Assembly (NCBI RefSeq): GCF_928392795.1
Contig: NZ_CAKMTJ010000002.1
Span: 124,001-188,000 of the forward strand
Source of the DNA: Rothia nasimurium
GTDB lineage: Bacteria; Actinomycetota; Actinomycetes; Actinomycetales; Micrococcaceae
Direction: 5' to 3'
Length of the DNA: 64,000 bases
This document shows, in pieces, positions 8,548-17,477 of this stretch (its first letter is position 1; each line of letters opens with the position of its first letter). The notes beneath the pieces are model-generated. The model had not been told where the DNA came from. It was given only the letters and a program-made list of their open reading frames with translations, and did no database searches. Position numbers and translations under genes: made by a program.

Positions 8548-10193
8548 CTAGCCAGTACAGCTACCGTCTCGTAGGGCCGCAAGACCAGCTCGCTGGTTCC
8601 CAGCTCAGGCTCATTCTTGTAATTACACAGAAGCACAGACCCCGCCGCGAACTCGGCAGGCAGCTGCACGGGGGCGTCCTTACCGTAGAAGTTGCAGAGC
8701 ACCAGCAGGCGCTGGCCCTCGTACTCTCGCACGAACCCGTAGACGCTCTCGTGCTCGCGGGCAAAGGGTTCGTAGGAGCCCTCAGCAATCAGAGGCATCG
8801 TATGGCGCAGGCGCACCAGCTCCCGGTAGAAGGGCAGAATGGTGCCCTCAGACTCTTCGCGCTCCACGTTAATGTCGGCCTGCGAGGTAGGCATGAGCCA
8901 GGGCTTTACCCGCGAGAAGCCGGCGAATTCGGAAGAATCCCATTGCATGGGGGTGCGGGAGTTATCGCGGGACTTCTTGGTGACAATGCGGAAGGCCTCG
9001 GCCTCGCTCACGCCCCGCTCCTGCAGAATGGCAAAGGCGTTGTGGGATTCAACGTCTACGTAGTCATCCATGGACGAATAGACCGGATCAACCATGCCGA
9101 TTTCTTCGCCCTGGTAGATGTAGGGGGTGCCGCGGGTCAGGTGCACGGCGGCAGCGAGCATGGTGGCGGACTCAGCGTGGTAGCGCTCCACATCGCCAAA
9201 GCGGTTGATGGCGCGCGGCTGGTCGTGGTTGTTCCAGAAGGACGCCTGCCAGCCGCCCCCTGCCTGGATGCCGACTGCCCAGTCGGTCAGCAGACCCTTA
9301 AGAGCCATGAAATCAAAGGGCACATCAGACCACTTTTCGGCACCGTCATAGTCCACCTTGAGGTGGTGGAAGGAGAAGACCATGTCTAGCTCTTCATTGG
9401 CTGGGTTGGTGTAGCGCACGCTACTTTCGATGGTGGTCGATGACATCTCACCCACGGTCACGGTGCCCTCGGTGTTGCCAAAAGTGGCCCGGTGCAGTTC
9501 CTGCACCCAGGGGTGCACGCGCTCGGTGTCGGTGTAGATGAGCTTGTCGTTCTCGCCGGGTGCGGCATCTCGCAGGTCCTCGGCCTTGCCAATCACGTTG
9601 AGTACGTCAAAGCGGAAGCCGCGAACGCCCTTGTCCTTCCAGAAATTCACGACCTTAAAGAGTTCTTCACGCACCCTGGGGTTGTGCCAGTTCAGATCTG
9701 CCTGGGTCACGTCGTAGAGGTGCATGTAGTAGAGGTCGGTGTCGCCAAACTGTGACCAGGCCGGGCCGCCGAACTTGGACTCCCAGTTGGTCGGCAGGGA
9801 ACCGTCCTCCTGTAGGGGGCGCAGGTAGAAGAAGTCCTGGTAATCCTTCTCGCCGGCCAGAGCCCGCTGGAACCACTCGTGCTCGGTTGAGACATGGTTG
9901 AGCACCATATCGAACATCACCCCGATTCCCTCTCGCCCCAGGGCTGCAATCAGCTCTTCGGCGTCCGCCATGGTGCCCATCTCGGGGTCTACCTCGTAGT
10001 AGTTAGCGATGTCGTAGCCGTTATCGTTCTGCGGTGAGACGAAGAAGGGGTTGAACCAGACCATGTCCACCCCCAGGGAGGCAATGTAGGGGACCTTCTC
10101 GATAATGCCCCGTAAGTCGCCCACCCCGTTGCCCGTCGAGTCGTAGAAGGACTTGGGGTAGACCTGGTAGATGACCTTATCGTGAAAGCTCAT
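8544..10193 (-). CDS. treC: GH13 alpha-glucosidase, probably trehalose-6-phosphate hydrolase
   Basis: The 549-residue glycoside hydrolase 13 enzyme has the TreC/oligo-1,6-glucosidase layout. VIYQVYPKSFYDSTGNGVGD opens the barrel, MVLNHVS is conserved region I, GFRFDVLN holds the nucleophile Asp196, VGEMSS the acid Glu249 and NNHDQPRA the third carboxylate Asp324. Cytosolic, with no signal peptide. ATG 10193 is preferred because TTGGAG precedes it; a TTG lies 12 bases upstream. The adjacent treR-like GntR regulator supports trehalose-6-phosphate as substrate, but other alpha-glucosides are possible. No trehalose PTS is adjacent. Confidence 0.85.
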   Translation of the reverse strand: MSFHDKVIYQVYPKSFYDSTGNGVGDLRGIIEKVPYIASLGVDMVWFNPFFVSPQNDNGYDIANYYEVDPEMGTMADAEELIAALGREGIGVMFDMVLNHVSTEHEWFQRALAGEKDYQDFFYLRPLQEDGSLPTNWESKFGGPAWSQFGDTDLYYMHLYDVTQADLNWHNPRVREELFKVVNFWKDKGVRGFRFDVLNVIGKAEDLRDAAPGENDKLIYTDTERVHPWVQELHRATFGNTEGTVTVGEMSSTTIESSVRYTNPANEELDMVFSFHHLKVDYDGAEKWSDVPFDFMALKGLLTDWAVGIQAGGGWQASFWNNHDQPRAINRFGDVERYHAESATMLAAAVHLTRGTPYIYQGEEIGMVDPVYSSMDDYVDVESHNAFAILQERGVSEAEAFRIVTKKSRDNSRTPMQWDSSEFAGFSRVKPWLMPTSQADINVEREESEGTILPFYRELVRLRHTMPLIAEGSYEPFAREHESVYGFVREYEGQRLLVLCNFYGKDAPVQLPAEFAAGSVLLCNYKNEPELGTSELVLRPYETVAVLAS

Positions 10194-10257
10194 GGTGTGC
10201 TCCAAAGGGTAGGACGCCGGTGCTGGGGTAGGTGCGCCCGGTGGGTGGGGGCTGGGG

Positions 10258-10295
10258 TAAAAGAAAAGAAGCGCACCCCGCCAAGCGGGGTACGC
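10258..10295 (-). terminator. Rho-independent terminator downstream of treR
   Basis: On the reverse strand the hairpin GCGTACCCCGC-TTG-GCGGGGTGCGC is followed by TTCTTTTCTTTT. It lies between treR and treC. The operator at 10307 is upstream of it, so either treC reads through it or treC has its own promoter between this hairpin and its start. Confidence 0.75.
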
Positions 10296-10306
10296 TCCTT
10301 AACCTT

Positions 10307-10321
10307 ACCTGTCTAACAGGT
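10307..10321. promoter_or_regulatory. Palindromic operator candidate (TreR site)
   Basis: ACCTGT-CTA-ACAGGT is a perfect 6-base inverted repeat in the treR-treC spacer. A half-site ATAACAGGTG recurs just upstream of treR (around 11101-11111). Both positions fit autoregulation and treC repression by the adjacent GntR-family protein. Confidence 0.5.
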
Positions 10322-10353
10322 TGTTCAGTCTGTATTACAGCCGATGTGGAACT

Positions 10354-11088
10354 TTATTCAGAAACCGGAATTTCCTGGCGGCGGTGCGCGAAGTCCAAGT
10401 AGCGGAACTTGTCGGCGCGGTGGCGGGAGATGGTGTACTGGAAGGCGGTGCCGTCCTCAAGCACGGTGATTGAGGTGGTTACCGCAACGTACTCGCCAGC
10501 GTGCAGGTTCAGGTACTTGGCGTCGTTGGGGGTGGCCTGCTCGATGGTGATCTGCTTGGCGGAGGAAACGATGCTCAGACCCAGCTCGCCCTCGAAGTAG
10601 TGGTAGAGGGAATCCTCAGCGACCTCGCGGGGAATTTCGGCTACTACGCTCTTGATGATGTAGTCATGGTCGATAATGGCGGGTGCGCCGTCCATGTGGC
10701 GAACTCGCATGATGTGGGTGACGGGCACCTGCTCTACGGAGCCGTCCGTCAGGGCCTGGAAGGGTACATGCGGCAGCAGGGCGTCCTCAAGCTCAACCAG
10801 TTCAGTCTGGGTGTCGCGGCTAGCTGACTCGGCAAACTCCTTGTAGCTGACCAGTGACGATACGGGAATGGAGTAGCGCTTGTGGTCAATGACCAGGGAG
10901 CCCTTGCCCATGATGCGCTGGATGTAGCCGCGGTCGGTCAGAATCGCCAGAGCCTTGCGGGCGGTCTCGCGAGAGACGTTGTACTTTTCGGTCAGCTTCT
11001 TTTCGCTGGGCAGCAGATCGCCGACGCCGTATTTACCTTCATCAATATCACGAGCCAGGTCGTGGTAGATGCGTTCAAACTTTCCCAT
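10354..11088 (-). CDS. treR: GntR family (HutC/TreR-type) transcriptional regulator
   Basis: The 244-residue protein has an N-terminal winged helix (KYGVGDLLPSEKKLTEKYNV then SRETARKALAILTDRGYI) and a C-terminal UTRA effector domain (about residues 95-235; PVTHIMRVRHMDGAPAIIDH and GTAFQYTISRHRADKFRY). This is the TreR layout of Gram-positive bacteria, where trehalose-6-phosphate is the inducer. It lies directly upstream of treC on the same strand. The ACCTGT/ACAGGT palindromes near both genes are likely binding sites. The name treR rests on context plus family style. Confidence 0.85.
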   Translation of the reverse strand: MGKFERIYHDLARDIDEGKYGVGDLLPSEKKLTEKYNVSRETARKALAILTDRGYIQRIMGKGSLVIDHKRYSIPVSSLVSYKEFAESASRDTQTELVELEDALLPHVPFQALTDGSVEQVPVTHIMRVRHMDGAPAIIDHDYIIKSVVAEIPREVAEDSLYHYFEGELGLSIVSSAKQITIEQATPNDAKYLNLHAGEYVAVTTSITVLEDGTAFQYTISRHRADKFRYLDFAHRRQEIPVSE

Positions 11089-11490
11089 TTGGTTCCCCTA
11101 TATAACAGGTGCGAGAGCACATTGTGTGAGATGGAGTGAGAGTTTCACACGGTGATTGTGTTTCCCTATAGTCTAGGGCGCAGCCCCGATGTTTGCGAGA
11201 GACCCACATGTAAATGTGTGTCACACGTTAGACAGGAAGGTGACATGCCGGTTTTTTCCAGGAGGGTACGAGTTTGACCTGCAAAAACTTTGGTTAGCGA
11301 GAGCACCCCTGACGGGAATGTGGCGCGAAACGCACTTTCCGGTTGTAAGAAGCGGCCCCCACCAGCGTCCGCCCGCCTCCCCTCACCCCGCAGCAAGGGG
11401 ACCGCATAACTTCAAAGGGACCGCATATTATGAGGTCCCTTTGAAGTTATGCGGTCCCCTTTAACGGTGGGGTGGGGTTTAGCCCTAGTC
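11089..11490. other. Intergenic region with treR promoter and palindrome
   Basis: The 400-base spacer holds the treR promoter side (half-operator near 11101), a small imperfect palindrome CACATGTAAATGTG at 11205-11218, and the large family-A palindrome at 11395-11462. No coding potential is evident. The long forward frame across it (11189-11464) has no ribosome binding site or family features. Confidence 0.5.
11395..11462. repeat. Dispersed palindrome, family A, copy 1
   Basis: A perfect 28-base inverted repeat beginning AAGGGGACCGCATAACTTC with an 11-base centre GCATATTATGA. Related copies stand at 12878-12944 and 17356-17422. This copy is 3' of the MetE-like gene on the reverse strand and may act as its terminator. 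Confidence 0.9.
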
Positions 11491-12696
11491 CTAGCCGAAG
11501 AGGCGCTCGCTGGCGATACGGGCGCCTGCCGTCAGTGATTCCAGCTTGGCCCAGGCAAGGTCGGGGTGCAGGCGTCCGCCCAGACCGCAGTCGGTTGACG
11601 CCACCACGTTCTCCTTGCCCACCACCTGAGCAAACTGCTCGATGCGCTGGGCAACCAGCTCAGGGTGCTCAATCAGGTTGGTCGAGTGCGAGACAACACC
11701 TGGAATCACGTACTTGCCCTCGGGCAGCTCCAGGTTCTCCCAGACCTTCCACTCGTGGGCGTGCCGCGCGTTAGCGGCCTCAAAGGTGTAACCGGCTGCG
11801 TCAATAGACAGCAGGGTGTCGGCCAGGTGCTTGAATTCCAGGTCGGTGCTGTGAGGCCCGTGCCAGGACCCCCAGCAGAGGTGGAAGCGGGTCTGCTCGG
11901 TCGGAATATCCTCCAGCGCGTAGTTGAGGGCATCAACCGCCACCTGAATAAAATCAAGGTAGTCGCGGACGCTGGGCTCAGGGTTAATCTGGTCCCAGCC
12001 CTCAGCCACCGACGGGTCGTCGATTTGCAGGGTAAAGCCGGCATCGGTGATGGCCTTGTACTCTTCCTTCAGCACGTCGGCCCAGGCGTAGATGTGCTCC
12101 TTATCGGTGGGGTAGTAGAGGTTACCCACGCGAGCAGCAGAGCCCGGCGACAGGGCCGCCACAAAAGCGCTGTGCACCCCCTTGCCCTCGGTCGCTGCGG
12201 TGAGGTTGCGGACGTCCCGCCCCACCTCGTCCTGCCCCTGGTAGGTCAGCGGGGCAACGGTGACGGGGAAACTGCGGTCTGGGTCGTTGCCCAGGTCGAG
12301 CTCTGCGGTGTAAAAGTCCTGGAAACGGGTCCAGTCGCGGCGGTCGGCAAAGCTGGTGTACTTGAGCTTGCCAGGCTCGGAGCGGTGCACCTCGTTCGCG
12401 GGGTTGCCCTCGGTCAGCAGCTTCAAACCGCCGGTGCGGGCAAAAGAGTAGTGCCACCAGGCACCGTAGTCCACCGCCTGACTCATGGCATGCCCGTACT
12501 CGCCGTCGTTCACAATGTCGATACCGATCTCAACCTGGCGGTCAATCACTGCCTGGGTTTCCTCGGTCAGAATCTGCTGGAAATCTGCCTCGTCGATGCT
12601 GCCATCGCGGCGGGCGGCATTTGCTTCAATCAGGCGCTGGCTGCGCGGCAGGGAACCAACGTGGGTGGTCAGAATACGGTCGGTATTGATGGGCAT
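11491..12696 (-). CDS. Cobalamin-independent methionine synthase II family protein (MetE C-terminal-like)
   Basis: The 401-residue protein corresponds to the C-terminal catalytic domain of MetE only, like Bacillus YxjG/YxjH. The N-terminus TTHVGSLPRSQRL is the family hallmark. Zinc ligands are visible as His and Cys in RFHLCWGSWHGPH and the late Cys in VASTDCGLGGR. It is expected to transfer a methyl group to homocysteine; in short homologues the donor may differ from methyl-THF-triglutamate. Cytosolic. It is one of several sulfur amino acid genes in the window, but I see no SAM riboswitch upstream of it. Confidence 0.87.
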   Translation of the reverse strand: MPINTDRILTTHVGSLPRSQRLIEANAARRDGSIDEADFQQILTEETQAVIDRQVEIGIDIVNDGEYGHAMSQAVDYGAWWHYSFARTGGLKLLTEGNPANEVHRSEPGKLKYTSFADRRDWTRFQDFYTAELDLGNDPDRSFPVTVAPLTYQGQDEVGRDVRNLTAATEGKGVHSAFVAALSPGSAARVGNLYYPTDKEHIYAWADVLKEEYKAITDAGFTLQIDDPSVAEGWDQINPEPSVRDYLDFIQVAVDALNYALEDIPTEQTRFHLCWGSWHGPHSTDLEFKHLADTLLSIDAAGYTFEAANARHAHEWKVWENLELPEGKYVIPGVVSHSTNLIEHPELVAQRIEQFAQVVGKENVVASTDCGLGGRLHPDLAWAKLESLTAGARIASERLFG

Positions 12697-13038
12697 GATC
12701 TGCTCCTGGGGTAGTCCTACGGCTGTAGAGGCTGCTTGCGTCAGCGGCCTTGACTCCAGCTAACACCCGCACCCGGTAAACCCCCAAACTCTTTTCGGTC
12801 TAAGACGGCACATTTCAAAAATGAACTACAGTGACGGCTGCGCGTCATACGCGCGTCATGAGCGCCTGCCTCATCGCAAGGGGACCGCAAAACCTAAAAA
12901 GGACCTCATATTATGCGGTCCCTTTTAAGTTTTAAGGTCCCCTTTGAGAGGGAACGGTGCGGAACCGTCCGCCCCTAGTCATCCCCAAGAGCTACTTGTT
13001 AGACTCGAAACAACAAGACCAAGGAAAGGAGCAGAACT
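12697..13038. other. Intergenic region between divergent genes
   Basis: The 340-base spacer contains the promoters of the MetE-like gene and the small gene at 13039, plus family-A palindrome copy 2. I see no riboswitch core here. AAAGGAG precedes the small gene. Confidence 0.5.
12878..12944. repeat. Dispersed palindrome, family A, copy 2
   Basis: An imperfect inverted repeat with arms AAGGGGACC...AAGGACC and GGTCCC...GGTCCCCTT around CATATTATG. About five of 30 stem positions are mismatched. Unlike copies 1 and 3 it stands between divergent genes, so it is not simply a terminator. Confidence 0.85.
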
Positions 13039-13281
13039 ATGACCGTAAACGCTAAAGATGCAACTCGCTGGCAGCCCACTCATCGAGCGGCCCGTCAAAC
13101 CCTGCAAAAAGTTCTGCGCCATCACACCACGGCTATCGGGAACGACGGCCTAACGGATGCAGAGCGAAAAACCCTCGCATCGGAATACGAAACCCAGCAG
13201 AACCGGGCTTTTTCGGCTCAGCATCGTAGAGCCCTTGAGCAGCTCGAGCCTACCCCAGTAGGATTAGCCCTCAAAAACTAG
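13039..13281 (+). CDS. Small hypothetical protein
   Basis: The 80-residue product (MTVNAKDATRWQPTHRAARQ...) is charged and predicted helical, with no signal peptide or membrane segment. AAAGGAG precedes the ATG by a good distance. It ends eight bases before the GTG start of a GNAT gene, so the two are probably translationally coupled. I do not recognise a family. Confidence 0.6.
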   Translation: MTVNAKDATRWQPTHRAARQTLQKVLRHHTTAIGNDGLTDAERKTLASEYETQQNRAFSAQHRRALEQLEPTPVGLALKN

Positions 13282-13289
13282 GGGCCTAC

Positions 13290-13799
13290 GTGTATTTTCG
13301 AGAGCTCAGCACAAGCGATATACCGGCCCTTCAACAATGGGTCTGCACCTACCCTGCCAAGCGGCACTACCACACCGCTTCACACCCCGCGGAATGGGAG
13401 CTAAAGGTTCAAAGCTTCGTCCGGGAAACTCAGCCCCAGAAAATTGCCCGAGATCCCTACAAGGTCTCTATCGGAGCTTTCTTGGAGAAGCAGATAGCAG
13501 CTGCCGCTCTCATTACATATCGCCCCTATGATGATGTCTTCGACATTACCTATATCTCTACGGCCGCCCACGCCCAAAACCAGGGAATTGCACAACAGCT
13601 TATTCAGCAATGCGTTATCACAGCCCAAGAGCACCCCAAATTTAAAGACCTCACCAGTGACATCATGACCTGCGCTATCGACCGCAGAAATACAAAGTCT
13701 CAACGGGCCTTTGAGCGCTTTGGATTTACCCTAGTTGACGATAGCCACCCCCAGCTTCTGGAATATGCGCTGAGATTTATGCGAGGCTTACTGGAGTAG
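13290..13799 (+). CDS. GNAT family N-acetyltransferase
   Basis: From GTG 13290 the protein has 169 residues. The acetyl-CoA-binding motif A is visible as DITYISTAAHAQNQGIAQQL, a Q-x-x-G-I-A variant, and the C-terminal part AFERFGFTLVDDSHP is the motif B region. Substrate is unknown. It is co-transcribed with the preceding 80-residue gene; the ribosome binding site lies inside the end of that gene. Confidence 0.78.
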   Translation: MYFRELSTSDIPALQQWVCTYPAKRHYHTASHPAEWELKVQSFVRETQPQKIARDPYKVSIGAFLEKQIAAAALITYRPYDDVFDITYISTAAHAQNQGIAQQLIQQCVITAQEHPKFKDLTSDIMTCAIDRRNTKSQRAFERFGFTLVDDSHPQLLEYALRFMRGLLE

Positions 13800-13973
13800 C
13801 GTCCCGCGGACGCCCGTCCTGCCGTCCCTGCCCCTTGGCAGGGGAGTGGGGGAGAGACCGTCCGCCCCTATCTTCACTATATGAGAACGCCGCTTCCCAC
13901 CCTGTGGACTGCCCGCGCTCAGGCGTAGACTAGTACCCAAACCTCCAACCACAAACTTTCTTGGGAGCTATCG

Positions 13974-15812
13974 ATGCCTGAACTGCGCTCGCGTACATCC
14001 ACCCACGGTAGAAACATGGCCGGCGCCCGTGCCCTCTGGCGCGCCACCGGCATGGGCGACGACGACTTCGGCAAGCCCATCATCGCCATCGCCAACTCCT
14101 TCACCCAGTTCGTGCCCGGCCACGTGCACCTCAAAAATATGGGCGAACTCGTCGCCGGTGCTATCCGCGAAGCCGGCGGTGTAGCCAAAGAGTTCAACAC
14201 CATCGCCGTGGACGACGGTATCGCCATGGGCCACGACGGCATGCTCTACTCCCTGCCCTCCCGCGACCTGATCGCCGACTCCGTGGAGTACATGGTCAAC
14301 GCCCACCGCGCTGACGCCCTGGTCTGTATCTCCAACTGCGACAAGATCACCCCCGGTATGCTCCTGGCAGCTATGCGCCTGAACATCCCCGTCATCTTCG
14401 TCTCCGGCGGGCCCATGGAATCCGGCGAAGGCATTGAGGGCGTCGTTGAGCACCGCCTTGACCTGGTGGACGCCATGGTCATGGCCGTGGACGACAGCGT
14501 CAGCGACGACGCCCTAGCCCAGGTTGAAAAGAATGCCTGCCCCACCTGCGGCTCCTGCGCCGGTATGTTCACCGCAAACTCCATGAACTGCCTGAATGAG
14601 GCCATCGGCCTGGCCCTGCCCGGTAACGGCACCACCCTGGCCACCCAGGTCGCCCGCAAGCAGCTCTTCCTCGAAGCAGGCGCCAAGATTGTAGAGCTGG
14701 CCAAGCGCTACTACGAGCAGGACGACGAGTCCGTCCTACCGCGCTCCATCGCTACCAAGGCAGCCTTCGAGAACGCCATGGCCCTGGACGTTGCCATGGG
14801 TGGCTCCACCAACACCGTTCTGCATATTCTGGCGATTGCTCACGAAGCCGGCGTTGACTTCACTCTGCGCGACATCGACGCGATTTCCCGCAAGGTGCCC
14901 TGCCTGGCCAAGGTAGCCCCCAACTCCACCAAGTACCACATCGAGCACGTGCACCGCGCAGGCGGTATTCCCGCCCTGCTCGGTGAGCTGGATCGCGCCG
15001 GTCTGCTGAACCGCGACGTCCACTCCGTGCACGCCGACTCCCTTCAGCAGTGGCTCTCTGACTGGGACATTCGCTCCGGTGCCGCCACCGACACCGCCAA
15101 GGAGCTCTTCCTAGCTGCCCCGGGTGGCGTCCGCACCACCCAGGCCTTCTCCACCGCCAACAAGTACGAGTCCCACGAGACGGACGCCGAGAACGGCTGC
15201 ATCCGCGCCGTTGAGCACGCCTACACCAAGGACGGCGGCCTGGCGGTTCTCTACGGCAACATCGCCGAAGACGGCGCCATCATCAAGAGCGCCGGTATCG
15301 ACGAGGAGCTCTTCCATTTCGTTGGTAAGGCTTTTGTGGTGGAGTCCCAGGATGAGGCCGTCTTCGAGATCCTGTCGAAGAACGTGAAGGAGGGCGACAT
15401 CGTCGTCATCCAGTACGAGGGCCCCAAGGGCGGCCCCGGCATGCAGGAAATGCTCTACCCCACCTCCTACCTCAAGGGCCTGGGCCTGGGTAAGAAGTGC
15501 GCCCTGATTACCGACGGACGCTTCTCGGGCGGCACTTCCGGTATCTCCATCGGCCACATCTCTCCCGAGGCAGCAGCCGGTGGCGCTGTGGGCCTGATTG
15601 AGCACGGGGATGAGATTGAGATCGATGTTCATAACCGCATCCTGCGCGTGAACGTATCCGACGAGGTTCTGGCCGAGCGTCGCGCCAAGAAGGGCCCGGC
15701 CCCCTGGAAGCCCACCAAACCCCGTGAGCGTCAGGTCTCCAGCGCCCTGCGCGCCTACGCCTCCATGGTGACCAGCGCCGACAAGGGCGCCGTGCGCATC
15801 GTCCCCGAGTAA
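13974..15812 (+). CDS. ilvD: Dihydroxy-acid dehydratase
   Basis: IlvD removes water from 2,3-dihydroxy-3-methyl(iso)valerate in valine and isoleucine synthesis. The 612-residue length is right. Iron-sulfur cluster cysteines are visible in [12 protein letters not shown] and [11 protein letters not shown], with GGPMESG between them and [12 protein letters not shown] near the C-terminus. Cytosolic. It is monocistronic, with a strong terminator directly after it; no other ilv gene is in the window. Confidence 0.97.
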   Translation: MPELRSRTSTHGRNMAGARALWRATGMGDDDFGKPIIAIANSFTQFVPGHVHLKNMGELVAGAIREAGGVAKEFNTIAVDDGIAMGHDGMLYSLPSRDLIADSVEYMVNAHRADALVCISNCDKITPGMLLAAMRLNIPVIFVSGGPMESGEGIEGVVEHRLDLVDAMVMAVDDSVSDDALAQVEKNACPTCGSCAGMFTANSMNCLNEAIGLALPGNGTTLATQVARKQLFLEAGAKIVELAKRYYEQDDESVLPRSIATKAAFENAMALDVAMGGSTNTVLHILAIAHEAGVDFTLRDIDAISRKVPCLAKVAPNSTKYHIEHVHRAGGIPALLGELDRAGLLNRDVHSVHADSLQQWLSDWDIRSGAATDTAKELFLAAPGGVRTTQAFSTANKYESHETDAENGCIRAVEHAYTKDGGLAVLYGNIAEDGAIIKSAGIDEELFHFVGKAFVVESQDEAVFEILSKNVKEGDIVVIQYEGPKGGPGMQEMLYPTSYLKGLGLGKKCALITDGRFSGGTSGISIGHISPEAAAGGAVGLIEHGDEIEIDVHNRILRVNVSDEVLAERRAKKGPAPWKPTKPRERQVSSALRAYASMVTSADKGAVRIVPE

Positions 15813-15836
15813 ACCTCGGTTTTCACCCAAAATCAG

Positions 15837-15877
15837 GACGCCCCGCCCCGGCTTACGCAAGCCGGGGCGGGCGTCCT
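15837..15877 (+). terminator. Rho-independent terminator of ilvD
   Basis: A very GC-rich hairpin with arms GACGCCCCGCCCCGGCTT and AAGCCGGGGCGGGCGTC around ACGC, followed by CTTGTGTT, 25 bases after the ilvD stop. Confidence 0.85.
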
Positions 15878-15972
15878 TGTGTTGGGGGTTCTGTAGCCCT
15901 GCCCGGTTTATCTCCTGCCGGGTTGTTTCGGCGTCCGTCCGCTCGCCCGCTCCGCGCGAGTGCTTACCAGAC

Positions 15973-16020
15973 TCGCGCAGTGCCTACGCGCTGGGTGGAC
16001 GCTCCGCGAAGCTAGTGGGC
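15973..16020. repeat. Dispersed repeat, family C, copy 1
   Basis: The segment TCGCGCAGTGCCTACGCG...GTGGAC...CGCGA matches 18256-18303 at roughly three of four positions in direct orientation. Both copies stand in gene-free spacers. Function unknown. Confidence 0.5.
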
Positions 16021-16141
16021 GTTCACCGAGAGAGTGAAGAGGGCTCCGATGCCCCTCACCTGTTGGCAAAACGACGTGGAGTTGGTATAGCTTTAAAGAG
16101 TAAGCAAAACAACTATAGACACCCCTTAGGAGATGAATAAT

Positions 16142-17338
16142 GTGGAAATTACGCCTGCACATATCAAGAAATGTGAGCTGACCTGGGAGCCGCCGGATTA
16201 CACCAGCTCCTACCCGGCAGGCTTCACCGAGCAGGGTGTGGCTGTCATCGTGGTGGTCATGGACCAGGTGCGAGCAGCCGGTGACTGCCATGTGGGGCTG
16301 ACGTCCTTCGCTTTTATCTCGCGCGAAAATGGCGAGCGAGAGGTCATTGAGAGCGAACCTGTGGCTGAGTCTCTGACACACAGCCTCATGGACCCCTGCG
16401 ACACCGTACACACCGACATGCTGGGCCGTGCGATTCTGGCGACCATGGACGCCATTCCCGAGGAGTATAAGACCAACCTCATCACCGTGGCAGCTGATAA
16501 GCACTACCTCAAGTTGCTCTTCCGCAAGTTCACGGCCTTCCGCGATTTCTTGGAATACCGGTCCATTGATAAGGTCATGAACCCCTACGAGTCGCACTCT
16601 CTGGGCGAGATTCACGTGAAGCTCATCGGCACCCCGGCAGGTGAGCTCATGCCGCACTTTATGGACGAGGCCTCGCGTCTGGCCCATACCGAGCTTGAGA
16701 AGAACACCGCCCAGCTGCCGGTAGAGAAGCTGGTGGAGTACAGCGTCTTTACCGACTGTTCGTTCCGGTCAACCAATAATAAGAAGTATTTAAAGGGCGG
16801 ACGCATGGGTATCGGCGGGGTGAGCGAAGACGGCTTCTTCTTCCACTCCCACTATGATGCTACGAACATTATGACCGGGGAGCTCTCGGCTATGCTGGCT
16901 GCTTTTAATATCTTCTACCACGGTGGCCGCCAGCTGATTATTCACACCGATTCGCTGGGGGCTCTGACCTTTGTGCTGCGCCTGGCGCACAACCGCTGGG
17001 TCTATAACACCTGGGTTGAAGAGGGGGTGCAGAACCAGCAGGTTCTGGACGAGATGGAGCGGCTGACCGAGGCCATTCGGGAGCGCCGGGTGCTGGTGAA
17101 GCATATCCCGGGGCATACCGGGCACGGGTTGCAGGAGTCGTCGGATTCTGTGTCGAAGATGCACCGGCACTTCCCCGGGCAGATTGTGGATAAGGGGCAT
17201 GTCTCTGAGTTCAATAAACGCTGCGAGTCGATTATTACCGCCCTGTCTGGGTGTGAGAAGGCTCTGCGTCTGCCCTGTGCGGATTGGATTCAGATTCGCC
17301 CATCGGTGGTGCACGCCCGCAACCGCCTGTGGAAGTAG
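16142..17338 (+). CDS. Uncharacterised protein with RNase HI-type catalytic domain
   Basis: I do not know this family. The C-terminal half (about residues 195-345 counted from GTG 16142) has an RNase HI-like pattern: Asp205 in YSVFTDCSF, Glu247 in MTGELSAML, Asp270 in IIHTDSLGAL, His325 in IPGHTGHG and Asp335 in SSDSVSK. The spacing E to D (23), D to D (65) and H to D (10) equals that of E. coli RNase HI closely. The N-terminal half may be a degenerate second copy (Asp41, Asp92, Asp119 in analogous strands and helix). TAGGAG lies 9 bases before GTG 16142 but abuts an ATG at 16133, so GTG is preferred. No signal peptide. It stands alone, followed by a palindrome. Confidence 0.7.
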   Translation: MEITPAHIKKCELTWEPPDYTSSYPAGFTEQGVAVIVVVMDQVRAAGDCHVGLTSFAFISRENGEREVIESEPVAESLTHSLMDPCDTVHTDMLGRAILATMDAIPEEYKTNLITVAADKHYLKLLFRKFTAFRDFLEYRSIDKVMNPYESHSLGEIHVKLIGTPAGELMPHFMDEASRLAHTELEKNTAQLPVEKLVEYSVFTDCSFRSTNNKKYLKGGRMGIGGVSEDGFFFHSHYDATNIMTGELSAMLAAFNIFYHGGRQLIIHTDSLGALTFVLRLAHNRWVYNTWVEEGVQNQQVLDEMERLTEAIRERRVLVKHIPGHTGHGLQESSDSVSKMHRHFPGQIVDKGHVSEFNKRCESIITALSGCEKALRLPCADWIQIRPSVVHARNRLWK

Positions 17339-17355
17339 CGTGCCCTACTTCCTCA

Positions 17356-17422
17356 ATGGGGACCTTAAAACCTCAAAGGGACCGCGTATTATGCGGTCCC
17401 TTTGAGGTTTTAAGGTCCCCAT
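17356..17422. repeat. Dispersed palindrome, family A, copy 3
   Basis: A perfect 30-base inverted repeat (arms start ATGGGGACCTTAAAACC, centre GTATTAT) between the convergent RNase H-fold gene and DedA gene. It is probably a bidirectional terminator. Relative to copy 1, base changes occur in both arms together, keeping the pairing. Confidence 0.9.
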
Positions 17423-17477
17423 GGGCGAGGGGCAGGTGCGGGCGCGGGGCTCAGCTAAGCCGTGCGGACGCCCGCCG

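Noticed and set aside
11665..12714. Long forward frame (349 codons) opposite the MetE-like gene
   Set aside because: Antisense shadow of a clearly recognised enzyme in high-GC DNA; low-complexity composition and no family features.
12697..12850. Possible SAM riboswitch before the MetE-like gene
   Set aside because: Neither the GAGAGACC block nor the GCAGCAACC or GGTGC blocks are present.
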